From Polychytrium aggregatum (Eukaryota; Chytridiomycota; Chytridiomycetes; Polychytriales), in NCBI RefSeq assembly GCF_025602895.1, contig NW_026516431.1:1-44480 (forward strand): a stretch of 44,480 nt of DNA. The letters run 5' to 3'. The translations under genes were made by a program, and so were the position numbers. Below, in pieces: positions 32,680-43,159 of this stretch. The notes beneath the pieces are model-generated. The model was not told the DNA's origin. It did not search any database and saw only the letters and a list, made by a program, of their open reading frames with translations. How positions within the stretch are numbered: position 1 is the stretch's first letter; each line of letters starts with the position of its first letter.

Positions 32680-35346
32680 TCATCCCCTCCCCAAACTACG
32701 GCCACTCCTGCGAACAATAAGTCCAGGCTTGTCGGGGTACCGGCGGTGGAAGTCGGCTATCTTGTCGGGAGCGTTAACGTAGTTGGCGGGCTCCCAGCTG
32801 CGATGATCAGTCGAGTAGCCCTTCCAATCAACGAAATAGCTCAACTTACCGCGGACCAGCTTGGAGTCGAGGATCTCCTGGACTTCATACTCCAAGTGGT
32901 CGTCGACGCGGACTGGCGGAGGAGGGTCTTGGATGCGGCCGGGGAGGGTGTTCGACTTGTGGGGCTCAAGGAGGGAGACATGGAACACCGGATGGATCTT
33001 GAGATCCTTGGGAAGGTCGAGGCGGAAGGCGAGGGAACCGATGGCTTCGACGATCTTGTAGGGTCCGATGCGCTGGTAGTCCAACTTCTTGCTTGGACGG
33101 GTGGTCTTGATGTTGCGTGTTAGGACCCAGACTTGATCGCCAGGAGCGAACTTGGGAGCGTCGGACTTGTGGGCATCCGCAAAGCGCTTGTAGTCCGCCT
33201 TGGCCTTCTCGAGGTTCTCCTTCAGCAACGCCAAGTTGTGCTGAAGGTGTTCGACTCGGTCGGTCGCGGAGGGGACATCGAGGCTGGAAGGAAGGACCGG
33301 AGACTCGAATCGAGGGTTGAAGCCGTAAGTCGCCAGGAACGGGGAGGCCTTGGTCGAGGTGTGCTCGAGGTTGTTGTATGAGAACTCGGCGAGCGGGAGC
33401 AGCATCGCCCAGTCATCCTGCTGGTACGAGGTGTAGCAGCGGAGATGCTGGTTGATGACTTGGTTGACCCGCTCAGTCTGTCCATCGGTTTGGGGGTGGA
33501 ACGCCGTGGACAGACTGGTCTTGATGCCGAGTTCTGAGCACAGGGCCTGCCAGAACCGCGAGGTGAACTGGCTTCCTCGGTCCGAGACGATGTTGTCCGG
33601 GAGACCGTGGAGACGGAAGATGTTGTCGAGGAACAGCGACGCTGTTTCCTCGGCACTTGGGAGGGACCGACAGGGAAGGAAGTGGGCCATCTTGGTCAGG
33701 CTATCGACGACGACAAAGATGCAAGTCTTGCCGTTGGACTCGGGGAGGTCGGTGATAAAGTCCATCGTCACCAGAGACCAGGGTCGCGATGCCGTCGGGA
33801 GGGGCTGCAAGTATCCAAACGGCTTATGTCGAGGGACTTTCGAGCGTGCACAAGTGTCGCACGTCGAGACATAAGCCTGGACATCCTTGCGGATTGAGGG
33901 CCACCAGAACTGCCTCGAGATCAGTGCCCGAGTCCGCCGAATGCCAGGATGTCCAACAGCGACAGGATCGTGGCATGACTTGAGGACGGGGACTCGACAC
34001 GACTCGGGCACAACGATCTTGTCCATGAAGGTGAGGAGACCATCCTTCAGGACATACTTGGGATCGTTGCGGAGCTGGTCCAGGGACGGGTCCTTGGGTT
34101 GCTCCTCGGCAATGAGCTTGAGCAAGTCCACAGGGCGAGTGGAACTTGCATCCGAGGAGCGACGGACGGCACAGGCGAACGACGAAGGTGGCAGCAACGG
34201 GGGAGGCTCCTTGGACACAGGTGCGGACGGAGGGACGTAGTCCGGGCGGCGGGAGAGAGCGTCGGCCTTGCCGTTCTTTGGACCGGGGAGGTACTGGATC
34301 CGGAGGTCGAACCGAGACAGGAACTGCGACCACCGGGCGTGTCGCTGGTTGAGGATGCGGGCCGACGCCAGGTATTCCAAGTTCTTGTGGTCGGTAAGGA
34401 CTTGGACTGGGTGTTGGGCACCTTCGAGGTAGTGTCGCCAGACCTCGAAAGCCTCCTTGATGGCCAAGAGCTCCTTCTCATAGATGCTGTAGTTGCGTTC
34501 AGCATCCATGAGCGTGCGGGAGTGGAAGGAGCACGGGTGCAGGTGGCCATCGGAGCCGCGCTGGGACAGGACGCATCCGATCGCAAAGTCTGAGGCATCA
34601 GACTCCACGACAAAGGGCTTGGATGGGTCGGGGTGCGCAAGGACGGGCTCGGAGACGAAGGCTTCCTTGAGGGACTGGAAAGCCTTGTGGGCGTCGGGGG
34701 ACCAGCGGAAGACCTGGGACTTCTTGAACAGGAGCGTGAGCGGACCGGCGATCTTGGCATATCCGTCAATGAAGCGACGGTAAAAGTTCGAGAACCCAAT
34801 GAAGGAGCGAAGGTCGGAGACATTGCGGGGGACGGGCCAGTCGACAATGGCGGAGAGCTTTGCTCGTTCCATCTCGATACCCTTGGGCGAGATGACGTAG
34901 CCGAGGAATGAGACCTTGTCCTTGGAGAACTCGCACTTCTCCAGCTTGCAGTACAACTTTGCAGCCTGGAGCTTGGCCAGGACCTGCTTGACGTGATTTG
35001 CATGCTGAGTGGGGTCAGCGCTGTAAATCAAAATGTCGTCAAGGTAGGCAATCGCAAAGTTGTCCAGTTCATCACGAAGGACATCGTTGATGAAGTGCTG
35101 GAAGGTGGCCGGAGCATTGGTGAGTCCAAAGGGCATCACCAAGTACTCGAACTGGCCGTAACGAGTGCGAAAGGCCGTCTTCCACTCGTCGCCTGCGCGG
35201 ATACGCAGCAGGTTGTAGGCCCCGCGGAGGTCCAGCTTCGTGAACACCTTCGCGTCCCGGACTCGGTCCAGCATCTCATTGATCAACGGTAAGGGGTAAC
35301 GATTCTTGACCGTGATCGTGTTCAATGCGCGATAGTCCACGCAGAG
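32680..35346 (-). CDS. pol: D pol, C-terminal fragment: reverse transcriptase to chromodomain
   Basis: Begins in the reverse transcriptase at [20 protein letters not shown], then [22 protein letters not shown], RNase H VESDASDFAIG, YEKELLAIKE, TDHKNLEYL. Integrase: zinc finger HDPVAVGHPG...CDTCARSK, VTMDFITDLP, VVVDSLTKMAHF (Asp present, unlike B), IVSDRGSQFTS, QTDGQTERVNQ, RIGPYKIV. Chromodomain YEVQEILDSKLVRGK, YFVDWKGYS, RSWEPANYV. The TGA stop (32680-32682) touches the LTR and the tract coding SLGRG is the polypurine tract. The apparent N-terminal MPLSPLWTL comes from the C2 LTR. Confidence 0.94.
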   Translation of the reverse strand, partial: LCVDYRALNTITVKNRYPLPLINEMLDRVRDAKVFTKLDLRGAYNLLRIRAGDEWKTAFRTRYGQFEYLVMPFGLTNAPATFQHFINDVLRDELDNFAIAYLDDILIYSADPTQHANHVKQVLAKLQAAKLYCKLEKCEFSKDKVSFLGYVISPKGIEMERAKLSAIVDWPVPRNVSDLRSFIGFSNFYRRFIDGYAKIAGPLTLLFKKSQVFRWSPDAHKAFQSLKEAFVSEPVLAHPDPSKPFVVESDASDFAIGCVLSQRGSDGHLHPCSFHSRTLMDAERNYSIYEKELLAIKEAFEVWRHYLEGAQHPVQVLTDHKNLEYLASARILNQRHARWSQFLSRFDLRIQYLPGPKNGKADALSRRPDYVPPSAPVSKEPPPLLPPSSFACAVRRSSDASSTRPVDLLKLIAEEQPKDPSLDQLRNDPKYVLKDGLLTFMDKIVVPESCRVPVLKSCHDPVAVGHPGIRRTRALISRQFWWPSIRKDVQAYVSTCDTCARSKVPRHKPFGYLQPLPTASRPWSLVTMDFITDLPESNGKTCIFVVVDSLTKMAHFLPCRSLPSAEETASLFLDNIFRLHGLPDNIVSDRGSQFTSRFWQALCSELGIKTSLSTAFHPQTDGQTERVNQVINQHLRCYTSYQQDDWAMLLPLAEFSYNNLEHTSTKASPFLATYGFNPRFESPVLPSSLDVPSATDRVEHLQHNLALLKENLEKAKADYKRFADAHKSDAPKFAPGDQVWVLTRNIKTTRPSKKLDYQRIGPYKIVEAIGSLAFRLDLPKDLKIHPVFHVSLLEPHKSNTLPGRIQDPPPPVRVDDHLEYEVQEILDSKLVRGKLSYFVDWKGYSTDHRSWEPANYVNAPDKIADFHRRYPDKPGLIVRRSGRSLGRG

Positions 35347-36137
35347 TGTTAGAGTCCAAAGGGGACTCAACGGCAAAAGAAGAAGTGAGCTCGAAGTGAG
35401 CTCAGGGAAAGCAAGGGTAGAGTCCGAAGTGGACTCGGAGAGGGAGCGAGGGAAGCAAAGATCCGTTCAAGATAAGACTTGTCTCGAAATGAGACGTGAG
35501 GAACACTCAGAGAATAAAGTAGAAGGCACTTTATTTAGTCCTATTTTGAACGCTAAGGTTCGACTACACATCGCGGGGGTCAGGCTATTTATAGACAAGT
35601 CCGGACTTGGCAGCGAAGGGCGGCCAAGGGAGGGAAAAGTGGGCGATCGAGCAGGGCGAAGGGGGCGATGCACGAACGAGGGCCGAGAAGGACCACCGAG
35701 ACAGGCAGAGAACCAAAGCGAGAGAGGCGCAAGCAAAAGCGAAGCACCTGGCAGGAGAAACGTGCAAAGGCGAAGCAATGTGACTCAACGTCCAAGAAGC
35801 GGATTGGTCAAGTATAAGGTTGGGGCAAATGCATGCGAGATGAACAAGAGATCGGGGCGGTCAGGCAGGTCATGAGTCACCGGTGGGGGGACACATGACC
35901 GGCAGCCGAATTGCAACCAATCGCAGCAAGGCGCGTGCACAAACAAACCGGCGCGTGCGAAGAAGACAAAGGAAGCGGAGCAGCGCGGGAAAACGGAAGT
36001 GCGGAAGGAGCGGAAAAGACAGGCAAAAGGCGGAAAATCGGAGGGGAACTGCAAGGCTACACACAAACAAACAGAAAGGCAAAAGAATAGCCAAGTGTGC
36101 AGTCAAAGTGGAGAACAAGCAGGAGCTATCCCTAACA
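35347..36137 (-). repeat. C2 3' LTR
   Basis: 791 bp, sense TGTTAGGG...TCTAACA, adjoining the purine tract 36138-36149. It carries the C2-specific bases (AAGGTTCG, GACTTGTC) also found in the other C2 LTR. Confidence 0.95.
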
Positions 36138-36149
36138 TCATCCCCTTCC

Positions 36150-39100
36150 TTAGCGACGAACTCCGGACGTCGCCTTCGGCTTTGAGGGATAGCGAAGGTG
36201 GAAGTCAGCAACAAGATCAGTGGCGTGGGAAACATTGGCAGCGGGCTCCCAAGACCGGTCAGTCTCGGAATAGCCCTTCCACTGAACCAAGTACTGTAAG
36301 CGACCACGGAAGAGCCGAGAATCGAGAACAGTCTCGACCTCAAACTCTTCCTGGGAGTTAACAAGAATGGGAGGTGGTTCTGGTTGGGTGAACTCGGGAA
36401 CAATGTCCTTCGTTCGGGGTTCAAGGAGGGATACATGGAAAACGGGGTGAACTTTAAGTGTGGAAGGGAGTTTAAGCTCAAAGGCAACGGGGTTGATGCG
36501 GCGAAGAACTTTAAAGGGGCCAAGCTTTTTCTGGTCAAGCTTGTTGGAGGGACGAAGGGTGCGAATGTGGCGACGATCCAGAAAAACGAGGTCGCCAACG
36601 GAGATGTCGGGAGTGGGGAGACGGGATTTGTTGGCCTGCACAGTGTAGGACTCTTGGGCAACCCGGAGGTTGGCCTTGAGATCCTCGAGAACGGTCTGAA
36701 GTCGGTCGACACGTTCTTCGGCAGAGGGCACAACAGAGGGATCACGAATGATAGAGGGATCGAAAATGGGGTGATGGCCATGGACTGCAAAGAAGGGAGT
36801 CATGCCAGTGGAGGTGTTTTCCGAGTTGTTGTAAGTGAACTCGGCAAGGGGAAGGTGAAGGGTCCAGTCGTCTTGCAGGTAATTGCAATGGATACGCAAA
36901 TACTGCTCGATGACCTGGTTGAGAACCTCGGTCGAACCGTCGGTCTCGGGGTGGAAGGCAGAAGAAAGGGAAATCTTCGTCTTCAGAAGCTCATTGAAGC
37001 GCCTCCAGAAGGCCGAAGTAAACTGAGTTCCTCGGTCCGAAACAATAGACCGGGGACAACCATGCAAGCGGAAGATGTGGGAGAGGAAGAGTTCGGCGGT
37101 TTGCTCGCCTGTAACCGTCTTCGTGGTGGGCACAAAGTGTGCTTGTTTGGACAGGCGGTCCTTAACCACGAAGATCGAGTCAAAACCGTTCGAAGGTGGG
37201 AGATCCGTGATGAAGTCCATCGACAGGTCCCACCAACGTTCGGAAGGAACGGGGAGAGGATGAAGTAAACCATAAGGGGAGTGACGGGACGGCTTGGCTC
37301 GCTGGCACGCTTCACAATTAGCAATGAAGCGACGCACAGACTTACGAAGCCGGGGCCAGTGAAAGTCCCGGGAGACGAGCTCAACGGTCTTGGCAAGACC
37401 AAAGTGACCAGCGGCAGCGGAGCAGTGACGTTGCTCAAACACTTTGAGCTGGAGCTCGGGGGAAGGGACAACGATCAGGTCTTTAAAGTAAAGGAGACCG
37501 TCACGGAAGGAGTAATCGCCATCAAGACGTTTGGCGTTAAAGTCAGAAAGGAGGGAACAAGAAAGGGTGGCAGCTCGAATCTCGGAAAGAAAGTCGGGAT
37601 TCGAGCCGATAACAGTGATGCTGTCGAGAGAAATAGACTCGAACAGCTGAAGGAAGTTGGTGGAGTGGAGGGAGTCACCAGGCTTTATCTCAAAGTCAGA
37701 ACGGCGACTGAGAGCATCGGCTTTGGTGTTGAGACGACCAGGGCGGTGGTAAATGCGAAAAGCAAAGTCAGAAAGGAATTGGGCCCACCGGAACTGGCGG
37801 CGAGAAAGTTGAGAAGCGGCAGTGAACCGGGTAAGGTTCTGATGATCAGAGAAAACAAGAGTGGGAATATCAGGGTCGGCAGCCATCAAGTAATGACGCC
37901 AGGCGGTAAAGGAATCGACAATGGCGAGGAGCTCTTTGTCGTGAGTGTCATAATTCACCTCGGCGGGACGGAATTGCCGAGAGTGAAAAGCAACGGGGTG
38001 AAGAGCGCCGTCAGGGTCAAACTGAGAAAGGACGGCACCCAAAGCAAAGTCAGAAGCATCGGGCTCGATGACAGCGGGTTTAGAGAAATCAAAGTATCGA
38101 AGAATAGGTGCGGAAGTGAAGGAAAGTTTAAGAGAATCAAAAGCCTCTTGGGCCTCGGGAGACCAAGAGAAGGTGGAGGATTTGGTAGTGAGGGAAGTCA
38201 AAGGACGAGCAAGTGCGGAAAAGTCCTTGACGAAGCGGCGGTAAAAGTTTGCGAAACCAATAAAGACTTGGATATCGCGAGCAGAAGAGGGAACAGGCCA
38301 AAGGGAAACGGCCTCGACCTTGGCAGGGTCCATTTTGATGCCATCGGCAGAAATGATCATGCCGAGAAAGTTAACTTCAGAAAGGTCAAAAGAACACTTG
38401 GCCGGATTGACCTTAAGGGAGTGTTCACGAAGGCGAGAGAGAACAAGCTTAACATGCTCCTCATGCTCCTGGGGATCTTTTGAGAAGATCAGGATGTCGT
38501 CAAGATAAATGACAACACAGACACCAAGGAGGTCCGAGAAGATGTCGTTCATAAAAAACTGAAAAGCAGCGGGGGCATTCGAAAGACCAAAGGGGATAAC
38601 ATTGTACTCAAATGAGCCAGATTTGCAAACAAAAGCAGTCTTCCACTCATCGCCCTTCTTGACACGAACCAAGTGGTAAGCATCAGGAAGGTCGAGGTGT
38701 GAGAAGACGCGGGCAGAAGAAAGTTTATCCAGAAGATCCTGGAAGAGGGGAAGTGGGTAACGGTTCTTCTTCGTGATGGCATTGAGGCCTCGGTAGTCGA
38801 CGCAAAGGCGAAGACCACCATTGGGCTTCTTCACGAAGAAGCAGGGAGCACCAACGGGAGAAGAGGATTTGGAGATCCAACCACGTGCGAGGGCGTTGGT
38901 CAGATACTCCGAAAGAGCAGATTCCTCGGCCGGGGACAAAGGATAGACTTTCCCCGGCTTTGGCAAACGAGGTTCCTTTCCATCCTCGGTCCGTACAAAC
39001 TCAATGGACAAGTCATACGGACGATGAGGAGGCAAGGAAGAAGGAGGGTCAGACTTGAGGCTGAAAACGTCGCCAAACTCATTGTATTTGAGTGGGACGC

Positions 39101-39968
39101 CTCGAGAGTCAACAGGGGTGCCAGACTCGGCATACACCTTCGTCGTGAGCACGGACCTTATCGACACCGTAGGATACGTCTCCGGCGAAGGAGGACGGAT
39201 ATCCATTTGGGCAGCGAAAATGTCGAGCTTGTCTTCCCGTGCAAGACGGAGAAGACTCGCCGCATTAACGAGCTCAATGTCGGGTGAAGATAAAGCCGTT
39301 GGCTCTTCAGAAAGCGAAGCAGAGTCAAGGCGGGAAGAAAGGGAAGGCGAAGTGCCAAAGGAGGGAACCGGTGTAAGGGAAGGACCGGAGGGAGGAGGAG
39401 TCAAAGGCGAAGTGCCCGAAGGGGGAGGCGAGGAGCCGGAAGCGGACGGAGTGTCCAAGGAAGAAGCAGAGACATCCGCGAGGATGTGTCCATCAGCAAG
39501 GCAAGAGGGATCGGAGAATGAAAGGGAGAGGGACTTCCAATTAACAACTGGATTATGCAAGCGCATCCAGGGAAGACCAAGAGTGATGGGAGTGGTGGAG
39601 AGTCGAGTCACAAGAAAAGAAATCGACTCGGTGTGGGAACCAATGGTCAGAGTCAAAGGCGCGGTTTGGAAACGAATGAAACCGGCCGAAGAACCATCAG
39701 CAAGGGAAACGGAGTAAGGAGTAGAAAGAGGGATAAGAGAGAGTTTATGGAGATCGGCAAAGGCAGGATCAATGAGGGCAAGAGCGGAACATCCATCATC
39801 AATAAAAACAGAAAGGGAGATGGAGACCGGGCCAGAAAGACTCATGACGATAAGAGTGGCCGGAAGAAGAAGCTTATCGTCCGATAGTGACGAGTCAGAG
39901 GGGGAAGATGTTCGTATCGCCGAACAGACCACCTCGCTTACTTGCGAGGTGCTGCTCGGCTGTGAGCA
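36150..39968 (-). CDS. pol: C2 Pol (-1 frame), intact
   Basis: Same order of domains as C1 Pol with scattered substitutions. Protease IDDGCSALALID (DDG again), reverse transcriptase PFGLSNAPAAFQ with the conserved Leu, YLDDILIFS, RNase H PDASDFALG, integrase zinc finger, D, D-35-E (SMDFIT, VSDRGTQ, GSTEVLNQ), LGPFKVL, chromodomain EVETVLDSRLFRG, YLVQWKGYS, RSWEP. No stop in 1292 residues counted from the upstream edge of the frame at 40028. Expressed by frameshift from gag. Confidence 0.95.
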   Translation of the reverse strand, partial: CSQPSSTSQVSEVVCSAIRTSSPSDSSLSDDKLLLPATLIVMSLSGPVSISLSVFIDDGCSALALIDPAFADLHKLSLIPLSTPYSVSLADGSSAGFIRFQTAPLTLTIGSHTESISFLVTRLSTTPITLGLPWMRLHNPVVNWKSLSLSFSDPSCLADGHILADVSASSLDTPSASGSSPPPSGTSPLTPPPSGPSLTPVPSFGTSPSLSSRLDSASLSEEPTALSSPDIELVNAASLLRLAREDKLDIFAAQMDIRPPSPETYPTVSIRSVLTTKVYAESGTPVDSRGVPLKYNEFGDVFSLKSDPPSSLPPHRPYDLSIEFVRTEDGKEPRLPKPGKVYPLSPAEESALSEYLTNALARGWISKSSSPVGAPCFFVKKPNGGLRLCVDYRGLNAITKKNRYPLPLFQDLLDKLSSARVFSHLDLPDAYHLVRVKKGDEWKTAFVCKSGSFEYNVIPFGLSNAPAAFQFFMNDIFSDLLGVCVVIYLDDILIFSKDPQEHEEHVKLVLSRLREHSLKVNPAKCSFDLSEVNFLGMIISADGIKMDPAKVEAVSLWPVPSSARDIQVFIGFANFYRRFVKDFSALARPLTSLTTKSSTFSWSPEAQEAFDSLKLSFTSAPILRYFDFSKPAVIEPDASDFALGAVLSQFDPDGALHPVAFHSRQFRPAEVNYDTHDKELLAIVDSFTAWRHYLMAADPDIPTLVFSDHQNLTRFTAASQLSRRQFRWAQFLSDFAFRIYHRPGRLNTKADALSRRSDFEIKPGDSLHSTNFLQLFESISLDSITVIGSNPDFLSEIRAATLSCSLLSDFNAKRLDGDYSFRDGLLYFKDLIVVPSPELQLKVFEQRHCSAAAGHFGLAKTVELVSRDFHWPRLRKSVRRFIANCEACQRAKPSRHSPYGLLHPLPVPSERWWDLSMDFITDLPPSNGFDSIFVVKDRLSKQAHFVPTTKTVTGEQTAELFLSHIFRLHGCPRSIVSDRGTQFTSAFWRRFNELLKTKISLSSAFHPETDGSTEVLNQVIEQYLRIHCNYLQDDWTLHLPLAEFTYNNSENTSTGMTPFFAVHGHHPIFDPSIIRDPSVVPSAEERVDRLQTVLEDLKANLRVAQESYTVQANKSRLPTPDISVGDLVFLDRRHIRTLRPSNKLDQKKLGPFKVLRRINPVAFELKLPSTLKVHPVFHVSLLEPRTKDIVPEFTQPEPPPILVNSQEEFEVETVLDSRLFRGRLQYLVQWKGYSETDRSWEPAANVSHATDLVADFHLRYPSKPKATSGVRR

Positions 39969-39974
39969 TTTCCC
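39919..39974 (-). promoter_or_regulatory. C2 -1 frameshift signal
   Basis: GGGAAAT (39968-39974), 7-nt spacer (GCTCACA, one base different from C1), then the same outer GCCGA/TCGGC and inner CACCTCGC/GCGAGGTG pairs. The only change from C1 falls in the spacer, not in the stems. Confidence 0.87.
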
Positions 39975-40891
39975 GAGTTCCGTTTGACCAGAACCGGGCA
40001 CTGCTGAACATCGCGACTGCCGGGACAAGACTTTTCCCCGCAGTACAAGCAGAGACCCTGCTCACGACGTCGCTTTTTCTCGACGTCGGAGAGCTTAGCA
40101 GGGCGGACCGAGACAGAGTCAAGGTCCATGGGAGTGGGTGCAGAAGAGGAGGAAGAAGAAACATGCGCGGGAGAATGGTGGTGATGGGGAGCAGAGCGAG
40201 AAGAAGGAGGAGGAGGTTGGGAACGGGAGGAGACCTTGAGACGATGGAGGGCATCGTCGTACTCGACCGCTGCCTTGATCAACTCGGGCAAGGAAGCGGG
40301 AGCGGGGCGGAGACCGATGAGGTGGAACTTGACCTCAGACTTCAAACCCTCCTTGAAGAAGTGCATCTTGGTGGGTTCGTCAGTCTGGACGCGGGCGGCG
40401 AGCTGGACGAAGCGGGTGGCGAAGGCTTGGCAGGACTTGAGCTGGACCAAGCGTTTGAGGTCGTTCAAGGCCTTATCTTGCGAGGAGGCCGTGTCCTCAC
40501 CGAAGGTCGACTTGAGGGCAACTTCAAAATCCGCGAAGGAAGCCGGGAAGCGGTTGGCCATATAAAAGGCGGCCTCGTACCATTTGAAAGCTTCGCCGCG
40601 GAGGAAGGAGGTGGCATAAAGGACCTTCTGGCGCTCGGGCGCAAAGAAGGCAGGATCGGCGAGGAAGACGAGGTGGCACTGGGCGAGGAAGGCCGTCGTC
40701 TCGTCGCGGGAACCTAGGAACTCCTTGGGCTTGTTCACCTGGTAGACTTGGCGGGGAGCGGCGGCGGGAGCTTGCAGATCTTGGATCTGACGATGGAGAG
40801 CAGCGTTCTGGGTCATGAGGGCGTTCATACGCTCCTCCATGCGCGCCAGGTACGCATTGAGATCTGCCGGGGGTGCAGCAGGCTCAGCCAT
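39938..40891 (-). CDS. gag: C2 Gag, 317 aa
   Basis: ATG at 40891. Nearly identical to C1 Gag, including the CX2CX4CX8C knuckle without His. The apparent upstream start at 40975 lies in the LTR and leader. Confidence 0.93.
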   Translation of the reverse strand: MAEPAAPPADLNAYLARMEERMNALMTQNAALHRQIQDLQAPAAAPRQVYQVNKPKEFLGSRDETTAFLAQCHLVFLADPAFFAPERQKVLYATSFLRGEAFKWYEAAFYMANRFPASFADFEVALKSTFGEDTASSQDKALNDLKRLVQLKSCQAFATRFVQLAARVQTDEPTKMHFFKEGLKSEVKFHLIGLRPAPASLPELIKAAVEYDDALHRLKVSSRSQPPPPSSRSAPHHHHSPAHVSSSSSSAPTPMDLDSVSVRPAKLSDVEKKRRREQGLCLYCGEKSCPGSRDVQQCPVLVKRNSGNAHSRAAPRK

Positions 40892-40948
40892 CGGATCGAC
40901 GAGGGAAAGAGAGGCGAAAGAAGAAGAAAGGCCGGGAAGCCAAGAGGG

Positions 40949-40960
40949 AGCGTTCAAAAT
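40949..40960 (-). other. C2 self-primer binding site
   Basis: AGCGTTCAAAAT on the plus strand, two bases before the LTR at 40963. The predicted transcript start is at 41170 in the 5' LTR with the same 12 nt. Confidence 0.85.
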
Positions 40961-40962
40961 GA

Positions 40963-41753
40963 TGTTAGAGTCCAAAGGGGACTCAACGGCAAAAGAAGAA
41001 GTGAGCTCGAAGTGAGCTCAGGGAAAGCAAGGGTAGAGTCCGAAGTGGACTCGGAGAGGGAGCGAGGGAAGCAAAGATCCGTTCAAGATAAGACTTGTCT
41101 CGAAATGAGACGTGAGGAACACTCAGAGAATAAAGTAGAAGGCACTTTATTTAGTCCTATTTTGAACGCTAAGGTTCGACTACACATCGCGGGGGTCAGG
41201 CTATTTATAGACAAGTCCGGACTTGGCAGCGAAGGGCGGCCAAGGGAGGGAAAAGTGGGCGATCGAGCAGGGCGAAGGGGGCGATGCACGAACGAGGGCC
41301 GAGAAGGACCACCGAGACAGGCAGAGAACCAAAGCGAGAGAGGCGCAAGCAAAAGCGAAGCACCTGGCAGGAGAAACGTGCAAAGGCGAAGCAATGTGAC
41401 TCAACGTCCAAGAAGCGGATTGGTCAAGTATAAGGTTGGGGCAAATGCATGCGAGATGAACAAGAGATCGGGGCGGTCAGGCAGGTCATGAGTCACCGGT
41501 GGGGGGACACATGACCGGCAGCCGAATTGCAACCAATCGCAGCAAGGCGCGTGCACAAACAAACCGGCGCGTGCGAAGAAGACAAAGGAAGCGGAGCAGC
41601 GCGGGAAAACGGAAGTGCGGAAGGAGCGGAAAAGACAGGCAAAAGGCGGAAAATCGGAGGGGAACTGCAAGGCTACACACAAACAAACAGAAAGGCAAAA
41701 GAATAGCCAAGTGTGCAGTCAAAGTGGAGAACAAGCAGGAGCTATCCCTAACA
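40963..41753 (-). repeat. C2 5' LTR
   Basis: 791 bp, looks identical to 35347-36137. Followed by target copy CAGAG. Confidence 0.95.
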
Positions 41754-43153
41754 CAGAGACGCAGAGAGCCGTCCTTCTTCTTGACGAAAAGGATCGGAGA
41801 ACCGGCGGGAGAGGACGAAGGACGGATGAACCCTTTGACGAGGTTGTCGTCGAGGTATTCACGAAGGGCCTTGAGTTCGGGCTCTGACAGGGAGTAGAGC
41901 GGTCCGAACTTGGGGGTCTTGCCGGGCTCCAGGTCGATCGGGCAGTCGTACGTCCGGTGCGGGGGCAACGAATCGGCTTCCTGCTTCGAGAAGACTGAGC
42001 CAAACGACTTGTACTCCTCGGGGATCGACGTCGAGAGGGGCGTCGGATCCGGATCGGTGGCAGGAAGGACGAGGACTTGGAACACAGTCAGGGGGTCGGG
42101 GCTAGACTGTGTGTCGAGGACGGACTGCTCCAACGACTTGTACCTGATCGCTTGGACACGGACAGGAGCGGGGCTGGGAGCAACGGGACCGGGGAGACCA
42201 GGACGGACGGAGACGAGACCGGAGGGACCAGGACGAGCAGCACAGGAACAGGGCACCTCACTCGGAACACAATCAGAATAACGTTGAGCGATCACTTTAT
42301 TCTGATCATCTTCGCGAGTACAAACGGTGCGAGGCGAAGAAGCGAGCACCACAGTGGTGTCGGTAGAGGCACGAGGGAAAACATTGGGTGTGTCGCCAAC
42401 AAGAGGAAGGGGAGAAGGAGAAACGGAAGAAACGGAAGGGAGGGAAGAGGCATCCACAACCTTGAGGATGTGGTTTGCAGGACGGGGAAGGCAAAGGAGT
42501 CCACGAGCCCAGTGGAACCTAGGTTCGATGGACTGCAGCCAGGGATAGCCAAGGATAACAGGTTGGTGGGGAGACTTAATGACATCAAAGGAAAGGTGTT
42601 GAGTGTAGTCCCCAAGAACAATCTTGAGGGGTTCCGTCTCAAAAGTGATGGGGCCGGAAGAAAGTGGCTGGCCATCGACACCTTGGACAGGGAGGGGAGT
42701 GGATTTGGAAACGAGGGGGACCGAGAAGCGGTCAACAAAGCTCTCGTCGATGAAGTTGCCGGAGGCACCAGAATCGACGAGAAGTTGGCAAGAGAGGGAG
42801 CGACCAGAAGGGAGAACAAGAGAAGCGGAGAAAACGGGAGAAGACGAAGAATTCGACGAGACGCACGAAGAAGGCTCGGAGCAGAGATCAGTGTCGGCAG
42901 CATGGTTCGAGCAGATGACCAAGTTCGCAGGTGGTGTGGAGATCGGGAGCTCTGTCAAAGACATCTGGGAGCCAGATGTGCCCTTAGAAGAGGCGGGTTT
43001 GACAGAGTGCGATCCACCACCGACTACATTGATCATTCCACACATAGCCATGCGTTCGACACTTACCTCATGCTCCTTACCATCGACGCTTGCTTCTGGA
43101 GGAAGGGGAGACGGCTCCAGATCTAAGCCTCCACTTAGATCTGGGCCTGGTCG
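41754..43153 (-). CDS. pol: D pol, N-terminal fragment: protease and reverse transcriptase start
   Basis: Read in the -1 frame from the heptamer at 43153-43159. Counting from the first in-frame ATG (43051), the protease active site is LLVDSGASGNFID (DSG 93-95), followed by VILGYPWLQSIEP. A long Ser/Pro/Val-rich linker leads to YDCPIDLEPGKTPKFGPLYSL and the start of reverse transcriptase (SPAGSPILFVKKKDGSLRLCV), where C2 cuts. The apparent frame runs on to 41486 only by reading the C2 LTR. Confidence 0.93.
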
Positions 43154-43159
43154 TTTCCC
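43117..43159 (-). promoter_or_regulatory. D -1 frameshift signal with perfect 11-bp stem
   Basis: GGGAAAC (43153-43159) in register with gag codons TCG GGA AAC, spacer GACCAGGC (8 nt), then CCAGATCTAAG / CTTAGATCTGG (43117-43144), a perfect 11-bp inverted repeat with a 6-nt loop; the gag TAA is in the 5' arm. Compared with B, the stem has changed at two pairs on both arms. Confidence 0.92.

Larger units (their letters stand above)
35347..41753 (-). mobile_element. Element C copy 2 (C2), complete chromovirus, 6407 bp
   Basis: Two 791-bp LTRs (35347-36137, 40963-41753) that look identical, with a CAGAG duplication (35342-35346, 41754-41758). gag 39938-40891, pol 36150-39968. Inserted in the reverse transcriptase start of D, the deepest level of the nest. 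Three bases longer than C1 because of one extra Pro codon in the Pro/Ser linker of Pol. Confidence 0.96.

Noticed and set aside
37281..38483. 400-codon plus-strand open frame
   Set aside because: Antisense to C2 Pol (reverse transcriptase to integrase); composition of a mirror frame, with a shorter counterpart in C1. No domain recognised.
41486..43051. 521-codon frame joining D protease to a C-terminal tail
   Set aside because: The tail from 41753 downward is C2 LTR read by chance; it is an insertion chimera, not a gene.
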